Under the pieces are notes generated by a model. The model saw only the letters and a program-made list of their open reading frames with translations, ran no database searches and was not told the DNA's origin. The position numbers and the translations under genes are program-made. Source: RGIG3009 sp045541495 (GTDB taxonomy: Bacteria; Bacillota; Clostridia; Oscillospirales; Acutalibacteraceae). Taken from it: a DNA stretch of 5,482 nucleotides. Below are positions 1-3,802 of the stretch, one piece after another; position 1 is the stretch's first letter, and every line of letters begins with the position of its first letter. The stretch spans positions 1-5,482 of the forward strand of contig JAZQJE010000063.1 in the NCBI GenBank assembly GCA_045541495.1, written 5' to 3'.

Positions 1-1
1 G

Positions 2-82
2 GACGGTTTCTTGAACGTGTTGCTGCCGGTACTGGTCGCCTTCGGGGTCGTGAACAACCCTACCGATAAAAAGCATATTTAA
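2..82 (+). CDS. Phage holin, C-terminal fragment
   Basis: Only the last 26 codons are present; the start lies left of the window. The frame reads a hydrophobic stretch (FLNVLLPVLVAFGVV) followed by NNPTDKKHI and a TAA stop. A hydrophobic helix followed by an N/D-P-T-D/T-K tail is what I remember for the end of small Firmicute phage holins of the phi-LC3/PF04531 type, which form lesions in the membrane and let the endolysin reach the wall. A strong terminator begins 7 bases after the stop, so this is the last gene of its transcript, consistent with the end of a lysis cassette. The identification rests on a short tail and on memory of the family, so it is moderate. The other two forward frames do not give a plausible protein tail. 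Confidence 0.6.
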   Translation, partial: DGFLNVLLPVLVAFGVVNNPTDKKHI

Positions 83-89
83 ACAGAAA

Positions 90-131
90 GCCCGCTGTGC
101 AGTTGACTGCATGGCGGGCAAATTCTTCTTG
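90..131 (+). terminator. Rho-independent terminator after the holin
   Basis: A 13-bp stem (GCCCGCTGTGCAG at 90-102 with CTGCATGGCGGGC at 107-119, two G-U pairs) closes a TTGA tetraloop. It is followed by AAATTCTTCTT, a poor but T-rich tract. It starts 7 bases after the holin stop. The T-rich tail overlaps the -35 of the next promoter, so the two transcription units are packed edge to edge. Confidence 0.8.
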
Positions 132-156
132 CTATTTATCGATTTTATGATATACT
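129..156 (+). promoter_or_regulatory. SigA-type promoter with extended -10 for the leader RNA
   Basis: The -35 is TTGCTA (129-134), followed by a 16-base spacer and an extended -10 (TG at 148-149, TATACT at 151-156). Transcription should start near 163, which is where the first helix of the leader RNA begins. That agreement between promoter and RNA structure supports both calls. No obvious operator repeat is seen around it. Confidence 0.7.
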
Positions 157-161
157 ATTGG

Positions 162-316
162 TGTCACACAGTTTAATATCGACTTTCGACGGGCATACTT
201 TCGGTGAAAACGTATGCTTTGATCGTCATATCCTGTCGAGGGTCTGAACTGTGTGACAACGGGATCAAGCTACGTTTTTCGGGTGCGTGGCTTCGGTCAC
301 GCACTTTTTATTTTTC
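162..316 (+). ncRNA. Structured leader RNA or small RNA of unknown class
   Basis: About 150 transcribed, apparently untranslated bases separate the promoter from the next gene. Visible helices: P1, 162-174 with 246-258 (11 perfect Watson-Crick pairs at 163-173/247-257, plus end pairs); P2, TCGAC 179-183 with GTCGA 235-239; P3, 188-191 with 224-227; P4, GCATAC 193-198 with GTATGC 212-217, extended inside by TTTC/GAAA around a GGT loop. A competing helix pairs 206-224 with 263-280 (17 bp, three single-base bulges) and cannot coexist with P3 and P4. A strong terminator follows at 283-315. Two exclusive folds followed by a terminator touching a ribosome site is the layout of a riboswitch or attenuator. 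A stand-alone sRNA with leaky termination is the alternative. It does not match any riboswitch consensus I can recall, and no retron reverse transcriptase follows it. Confidence 0.6.
283..315 (+). terminator. Leader terminator (attenuator) directly before the ribosome site
   Basis: A stem of 8-9 bp (283-291 with 296-304, one G-U pair) is capped by a UUCG loop closed by C-G, the most stable tetraloop class. It is followed by TTTTTATTTTT at 305-315. The Shine-Dalgarno sequence of the next gene begins 2 bases later, so most transcripts from the upstream promoter should end here unless termination is suppressed. Confidence 0.9.
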
Positions 317-322
317 AGGAGG
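317..322 (+). promoter_or_regulatory. Ribosome binding site that fixes the start at 330
   Basis: A perfect AGGAGG lies 7 bases before the ATG at 330. The reading frame is open further upstream, to a GTG at 204, but that start has no ribosome site, lies inside the folded leader and would require translation through the terminator. The bases CAGGA at 316-320 can pair with TCCTG at 231-235 in the leader, a weak possible mask. Confidence 0.9.
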
Positions 323-329
323 TTGTAAA

Positions 330-932
330 ATGGAGGTTTTTGTAGGTTTAATATTAGGGTTTGTTGCGTTTTTATTAGGAGTTTTTGGATTTTCACAAAT
401 TATTGGAACGATAAAATATCCAAATATTGTACGATCACCGGGAGCTACAATATGTCTGTGGCTTGGCATTCTTATTACAGCGATTATTGTATCCCACTCA
501 CTATTAGGTGAGTATTTGGCCTTCATTTATATTGGACTTGGAATTTCATTTGTCTGTGCGCTTGGCGTAAAGCCCGACATGCCTAAAAACAAAAACGACA
601 CTCAATCAAATGTCGAAAGCAGAAATGGTACTAACATATATGAAGATCTTATGACGGAAAGTGATCGGGATGAGATATACGAGATCGAGAGGATAATAAA
701 TGAATTGAAAATGACTCGCAGAAAATCGGTGGAATTGATAAATACTACTTCTTATGAGGAATCTAAACGCCTTTTAGAGCAAGGCTTGATAACACAACAG
801 GAATATGACTCGTGGGCGCAAGGTTATCAAGTTGCCAAATTTGTTGTTAACAACGCAGATGATATGATTACGGAAGCGAAAGCACAACGAGCTGTAATTT
901 GTAAAAAATACAACATCAATATAGAGAATTAA
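330..932 (+). CDS. Three-TM membrane protein with charged helical cytoplasmic tail, unknown function
   Basis: A 200-residue protein that I do not recognise as a named family. Residues about 2-25, 39-59 and 62-80 are hydrophobic and look like three membrane helices; K29 and R35 lie in the first connecting loop. Residues 81-105 are a polar linker and 106-200 a charged, probably alpha-helical tail. Within the tail, SKRLLEQGLITQQEYD (145-160) resembles a SHOCT-type short helical motif (leucine-rich helix, G-[LI]-I-T, then E-[FY]). There is no signal peptidase site and no enzyme motif. It is a one-gene unit with promoter 129-156, leader 162-316 and terminator 954-987, at the prophage edge. Codon use is A+T-rich, unlike the host genes to the right, suggesting transfer. 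Independent units at this spot are often lysogenic-conversion genes (superinfection exclusion, anti-phage effectors, surface changes); that role is inference only. The start is set by the AGGAGG at 317. Confidence 0.85.
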   Translation: MEVFVGLILGFVAFLLGVFGFSQIIGTIKYPNIVRSPGATICLWLGILITAIIVSHSLLGEYLAFIYIGLGISFVCALGVKPDMPKNKNDTQSNVESRNGTNIYEDLMTESDRDEIYEIERIINELKMTRRKSVELINTTSYEESKRLLEQGLITQQEYDSWAQGYQVAKFVVNNADDMITEAKAQRAVICKKYNINIEN

Positions 933-953
933 AACATATTAAATAACGTTGTA

Positions 954-987
954 AGAAACACCCCGGCAAAGGGGTGTTTCTGTTTTA
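954..987 (+). terminator. Rho-independent terminator of the membrane-protein gene
   Basis: A perfect 11-bp stem (AGAAACACCCC 954-964, GGGGTGTTTCT 971-981) with a GGCAAA loop is followed by GTTTTAATT. It lies 21 bases after the stop codon at 930-932. Confidence 0.9.
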
Positions 988-1011
988 ATTACAATTTTTT
1001 CCAAAAAAGCC

Positions 1012-1040
1012 TTGACATCGACAAATATCTGTGATATTTT
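1012..1040 (+). promoter_or_regulatory. Strong SigA-type promoter pointing out of the prophage
   Basis: Consensus -35 TTGACA (1012-1017), a 17-base spacer and an extended -10 (TG at 1032-1033, TATTTT at 1035-1040). The start should be near 1047. No + strand gene follows. It reads across the prophage/host junction and antisense to the interrupted small gene and pcrA. In an excised circular phage it would read into whatever lies at the other prophage end. Confidence 0.7.
1023..1039. repeat. Palindrome overlapping the -10, operator-like
   Basis: AAATATC-TGT-GATATTT is a perfect 7+3+7 inverted repeat covering the end of the spacer and most of the -10. An odd-spaced palindrome placed here suits a dimeric repressor. 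The A+T content makes chance symmetry possible, so the operator role is inferred. Confidence 0.45.
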
Positions 1041-1046
1041 GTGTGT

Positions 1047-1110
1047 AGATTAAGACTTTTTCCACTCCAATAGCGAGTGGAGATTCTTATTAGTTTAAAT
1101 CTTTAGTCTT
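1047..1110 (+). other. Folded segment downstream of the outward promoter
   Basis: Starting at the predicted transcript start, AAGACT (1052-1057) can pair with AGTCTT (1105-1110), enclosing a hairpin of TCCACTC (1061-1067) and GAGTGGA (1075-1081) with a CAATAGC loop. AGATT (1047-1051) can alternatively pair with AATCT (1098-1102). There is no T-tract of terminator quality on either strand. It could be a short leader, a small RNA, or phage-arm DNA next to the attachment site in which the repeats are recombinase contacts rather than RNA structure. Confidence 0.35.
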
Positions 1111-1130
1111 GTTTAATGCTTTTCACTGCA
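1108..1130. other. Presumed prophage attachment junction
   Basis: Base composition and coding sense change here. To the right, minus-strand codons for VYDSCSEK look like an intact conserved protein; to the left, the frame hits TAA after one more codon and the DNA becomes A+T-rich with no continuation in any minus frame. The shared att core would lie in or near TTTTCACTGC (1120-1129 on the + strand). Without the other junction the exact crossover cannot be placed. Confidence 0.4.
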
Positions 1131-1211
1131 AGAATCGTACACGCGGCCGGCATCCACACAGACGGCTTCCTTACATCCGCCGCCGTGGATGTACTTATTG
1201 TTATCAGCCAT
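1113..1211 (-). pseudogene. 5' fragment of a conserved clostridial Cys-containing protein, interrupted
   Basis: A 32-codon frame starts with ATG at 1211, 5 to 6 bases after a perfect AGGAGG (TCCTCCT on the + strand, 1217-1223). It has Cys at 13, 18 and 28, a GGG at 10-12 and the segment CKEAVCVDAGRVYDSCSEK. From memory, a widespread uncharacterised clostridial family begins this way and continues after YDSC-S-[DE]-K with DCLEDL and a domain of one to two hundred or more residues; it may be linked to spore-coat (SPOCS/DUF3794-like) proteins, but that is unverified. Here one His codon and a stop replace the continuation. The cut coincides with the change to A+T-rich DNA, so I read it as a gene split by the prophage, the rest lying at the far prophage end. 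Alternatives are a functional 32-residue peptide or an old decayed fragment. It follows pcrA on the same strand, with a long hairpin between them. Confidence 0.6.
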
Positions 1212-1212
1212 A

Positions 1213-1293
1213 AAAATCCTCCTATGTTGATGATAGTGATGCCATCGGTGAGATGGAACCCTTCACTGCCATCATATGACATAGGAGGATTTT
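1213..1293 (-). repeat. Long inverted repeat that buries the ribosome site of the small gene
   Basis: Arms of 15 perfect bases (1213-1227 and 1279-1293) carry CCTCCTATG on one side and CATAGGAGG on the other. Further pairs continue inward: ATGAT 1230-1234 with ATCAT 1271-1275, AGTGA 1235-1239 with TCACT 1263-1267, and CCATC 1242-1246 with GATGG 1252-1256 around a five-base loop. In the minus-strand transcript the AGGAGG of the small gene is paired completely with an upstream anti-Shine-Dalgarno copy. It begins 10 bases after the pcrA stop, and the arms end in A and T runs, so it could equally act as a terminator for pcrA, possibly in both directions. Confidence 0.75.
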
Positions 1294-1303
1294 GGTTCGT
1301 AAA

Positions 1304-3721
1304 TTATCCTCGGATCAGTTTGGCAAAAGTAGCCATTACCTTTTTGGTGCCAATCTTTTCAAAATCAATGGTCAAAAGGGTATCGTTGCCCATGGGTTGT
1401 ACGTTTTGAATGCAACCGCTGCCAAACACTTTATGTACCACGTTGTCACCAATTCGCCATTGCTCATTGCTTGGTACTTCAGGAGTTGTGTGGGCGGCGG
1501 AAATACCGCCACCGCCTATTTGAACGGTTTTATGCGATGGTGTTACAGGAATGACAGGGCGGGTTTGACCCTCACCATATTCACCATATTGCTTGTAACC
1601 GCTGTTATAGCCGCCGTAAAGGCGGGGTGCTTTGTGTGTTTCGGTCAATTCCGCGGGAATATCCATGAGGAAGCGGGAAGGACGGTTGCGGGTCGTAGAA
1701 CCATATAGCATACGGCTGCTGGCATTGGTGATATACAGCTCATGCTTGGCTCGGGTCAGTGCTACATAACATAATCGGCGATCTTCTTCCAGTTCTTCCG
1801 GTATAAACATGGTTTGCATACCGGGAAATACGCCGTCCTCAAAACCGGGTAAAAACACGACAGGAAACTCCAATCCTTTAGCGGCATGCATGGTCATTAG
1901 TATCAGCGCATCGGCACCGGCATCATAATTGTCTATGTCGGTCATCAAGGCGTTTTCTTCCAGAAAGCCCGCTAGCTGTGGTAGATCGTCTTCACAACTG
2001 TCTTCATAAGAGCGAATGGATGACCCCAACTCTTCCAAGTTGGCAACACGATCAGCTTCTGTCTCTCCCGCAAACTCCCACATCGCTTTATAGCCTGTTA
2101 CATCCAGCATTTCTCGGTATAAGGCGTGTAGGGAAATGTCTGCATCCAATTTTTTCCGTAGTTTATCCATCATGCGAATAAAGGGCAGAATTTTATTGGC
2201 AGCACGACTGATGGCGGCGTACTCATCGGCATGTGACAAAACGCTGTAAAGGGAAACGCCTTGCAGATCAGCCAGTTGAGCGGCGCTGTTAAGTGTGGTA
2301 TTACCGATTCCTCTTTTTGGCTCGTTAATAATGCGACGCAAGCTAACGGTGTCATCGGGATTGTTGATTACCCGAAGATAAGCCACGGCATCCCGCACTT
2401 CCTTGGTATCATTAAAGCGATGACCGCCGATGATACGATAGGGAATACCGCTTTTTATCAGCGAACGCTCAATGGCGTTAGACTGGGCGTTGGCGCGATA
2501 TAAAACGGCCATATCTTTATAAGAATAGTGTCTGTCCGCCACCATATCCAACACTTGTTGTGCGATGAAACGACCTTCTTCATCCTCATTTTCCAACGTA
2601 TATAATTGAAGTTTTTTCCCTTCTCCGTTTTGGGTCCACAATGTCTTTCGTTTACGGTTTTTATTTTTGGCGATCACCGCATTGGCGGCGTCCAAAATAT
2701 TTTGAGTGGAACGATAATTTTGCTCTAGCCGTATCACAGCACAGTTTGCAAACTGCTTTTCGAAGTTTAAGATATTCTCAATGGTAGCACCGCGAAACTT
2801 ATAAATACTTTGATCGTCATCGCCCACGACGCACAAGTTACCGCTTTTTTGCGCCAATAAACTGATAAAACGGTATTGGGCATAGTTGGTGTCTTGATAT
2901 TCGTCTACCATGATGTAGCGATACCGATTTTGGTATTTGCTCAAAATGTTGGGATCGGTTTCAAATAAGACCACCGTTTGGTATAACAAATCGTCAAAAT
3001 CCATGGCACCTGCTTCTTTTAAGCGGCGCTGATAAAGCGTGTAACAGTCTGCAACCTTTTTTAAACGAAAGTCACTGGCAGCATGTACAGCATACTCTTC
3101 TGGGGAAATCAACGAATCTTTTGCACGGCTGATCTCGCTTAGAATGGTTTTATGGCTGATTACCCGTTCTTCAATGTTTAAAGACCGCATACAGTCTTTC
3201 ATTAAGCGACGGCTGTCGTCGGTATCGTAGATGGTAAAATGAGATGAATACCCTAAAGCCTGTCCGTCTTGCCGTAAAATACGAGCGCAAAAAGAGTGAA
3301 AGGTACTGGCCATCACTTGGGTGCCGTCGCTGCCCAACATGACCGATAACCGCTCTTTTAATTCTCCGGCTGCTTTGTTGGTAAAGGTGATTGCCAAAAT
3401 ACGCCAAGCAGGACAGGGGTCTACTGCACACAACTCCACGATCTCGTCGTTGGGGCGTGAAGCGTTGGCGGCACAGGACCGCATCTGTTCCAATTGCCCT
3501 TCGGTGAGGAAGGGGGGCTCTTGTTCGCTAGAATAGGCATGGCCGTATTTCACCAGATTGGCGATGCGGTTAATGAGCACCGTGGTCTTTCCGCTACCGG
3601 CGCCGGCCAAAATCAGCACAGGCCCCTCCGTTTGAAAGACCGCTTGCTTTTGCGGCGCATTCATGCGAGAGAAATCCTGTTCCATGATACGGCGACGAAG
3701 TGTGCAAAATTCTGAACTCAT
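1304..3721 (-). CDS. pcrA: ATP-dependent DNA helicase PcrA (UvrD/Rep family, SF1A)
   Basis: An 805-residue 3'-5' DNA helicase for repair, replication restart and removal of recombinase or RNA polymerase from DNA. All motifs are present: Q-motif MNAPQKQAV (20-28), Walker A GAGSGKTT (40-47, K45), Ia ITFTNKAAGEL (111-121), Ib STFHSFCARILR (139-150), Walker B MVDEYQDT (271-278), III VVGDDDQSIYKFRGA (298-312), IV RLEQNYRST (331-339), V MTMHAAKGLEFPVVF (609-623), VI RRLCYVALTRAKHELY (648-663). Residues about 755-805 (WRIGDNVVHKVFGSG and on) form the Tudor-like tail that in PcrA binds RNA polymerase. It exceeds the roughly 740 residues of Bacillus PcrA mainly through an extra 40-50 residues between Walker A and Ia (about 59-105). 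A Tyr/Gly-rich linker lies at 701-717. ATG 3721 is chosen for the GGAGG at 3727-3731; a start 13 codons upstream would lie inside the terminator stem and lacks a ribosome site. It follows oadB after 63 bases. Confidence 0.96.
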   Translation of the reverse strand: MSSEFCTLRRRIMEQDFSRMNAPQKQAVFQTEGPVLILAGAGSGKTTVLINRIANLVKYGHAYSSEQEPPFLTEGQLEQMRSCAANASRPNDEIVELCAVDPCPAWRILAITFTNKAAGELKERLSVMLGSDGTQVMASTFHSFCARILRQDGQALGYSSHFTIYDTDDSRRLMKDCMRSLNIEERVISHKTILSEISRAKDSLISPEEYAVHAASDFRLKKVADCYTLYQRRLKEAGAMDFDDLLYQTVVLFETDPNILSKYQNRYRYIMVDEYQDTNYAQYRFISLLAQKSGNLCVVGDDDQSIYKFRGATIENILNFEKQFANCAVIRLEQNYRSTQNILDAANAVIAKNKNRKRKTLWTQNGEGKKLQLYTLENEDEEGRFIAQQVLDMVADRHYSYKDMAVLYRANAQSNAIERSLIKSGIPYRIIGGHRFNDTKEVRDAVAYLRVINNPDDTVSLRRIINEPKRGIGNTTLNSAAQLADLQGVSLYSVLSHADEYAAISRAANKILPFIRMMDKLRKKLDADISLHALYREMLDVTGYKAMWEFAGETEADRVANLEELGSSIRSYEDSCEDDLPQLAGFLEENALMTDIDNYDAGADALILMTMHAAKGLEFPVVFLPGFEDGVFPGMQTMFIPEELEEDRRLCYVALTRAKHELYITNASSRMLYGSTTRNRPSRFLMDIPAELTETHKAPRLYGGYNSGYKQYGEYGEGQTRPVIPVTPSHKTVQIGGGGISAAHTTPEVPSNEQWRIGDNVVHKVFGSGCIQNVQPMGNDTLLTIDFEKIGTKKVMATFAKLIRG

Positions 3722-3734
3722 GAAAACCTCCGTG

Positions 3735-3769
3735 AAAAGAAAAGGGCGGGGATGAACCATCCGCCGCCC
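3735..3769 (-). terminator. Terminator between oadB and pcrA, touching the pcrA ribosome site
   Basis: On the minus strand GGGCGG, a bulged C and GGATG pair with CATCC and CCGCCC around a GTT loop (3744-3769), followed by TTTTCTTTT (3743-3735). This is a strong Rho-independent terminator 15 bases after the oadB stop. The pcrA Shine-Dalgarno starts only 3 bases beyond its T-tract, leaving no room for a pcrA promoter downstream of it. Confidence 0.88.
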
Positions 3770-3773
3770 GAAT

Positions 3774-3802
3774 TGTATAGGTTATTAACCGAACAGTGTT
3801 AG
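3774..3802 (-). promoter_or_regulatory. Weak candidate promoter for pcrA
   Basis: On the minus strand CTAACA (3802-3797), a 17-base spacer and TATACA (3779-3774), each 4 of 6 to consensus. Transcription would start near 3767, at the foot of the terminator hairpin, so the pcrA mRNA would begin with that hairpin. Both boxes are imperfect and the -35 lies in the last codons of oadB. It is listed because pcrA otherwise has no visible promoter of its own. Confidence 0.3.

Larger units (their letters stand above)
1..1120. mobile_element. Right-hand end of a presumed prophage
   Basis: The block contains a holin C-terminus, a self-contained gene of the lysogenic-conversion (moron) type with its own promoter and terminator, and an outward-facing promoter. 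It is visibly A+T-rich compared with the DNA to the right, and its genes run on the opposite strand to the host genes. It stops where a host-like minus-strand gene is cut short near 1113-1130. Lysis genes followed by a moron and then the attachment site is a common order at one end of Firmicute prophages. No integrase, structural gene or duplicated att core is visible, because the other end lies outside the window. The block could instead be a degenerate prophage remnant. The right boundary is inferred to within about 20 bases. Confidence 0.6.

Noticed and set aside
111..176. 21-codon hydrophobic frame (MAGKFFLLFIDFMIYYWCHTV), resembling a small toxin peptide
   Set aside because: Its ATG lies in the holin terminator stem, it has no Shine-Dalgarno, and the frame runs through the promoter at 129-156. 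It is most likely chance.
162..258. Retron-type ncRNA (inverted repeats at both ends of about 95 bases)
   Set aside because: The 11-bp end pairing is suggestive, but the downstream gene is a membrane protein without reverse transcriptase motifs.
204..329. Upstream extension of the membrane-protein frame to a GTG at 204 (42 extra codons)
   Set aside because: It has no ribosome site, overlaps paired leader segments and the terminator, and encodes a polar, unconvincing sequence. The ATG at 330 has a perfect AGGAGG.
1061..1081. Terminator for the small minus-strand gene
   Set aside because: The 7-bp stem is followed on the minus strand by A residues, and on the plus strand only by a mixed ATTCTTATT, so neither direction has a proper U-tract.
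1271..1278. SigE-like -10 (CATATGAT on the minus strand) for the small gene, which would fit a sporulation role
   Set aside because: Only a partial match to the -10 and no convincing -35 at the right distance. It lies inside the inverted repeat, where symmetry constrains the sequence.
1116..1708. Two + strand open frames opposite the junction and the pcrA 3' end
   Set aside because: They are shadows of the minus-strand genes, with no ribosome sites and no recognisable protein features.
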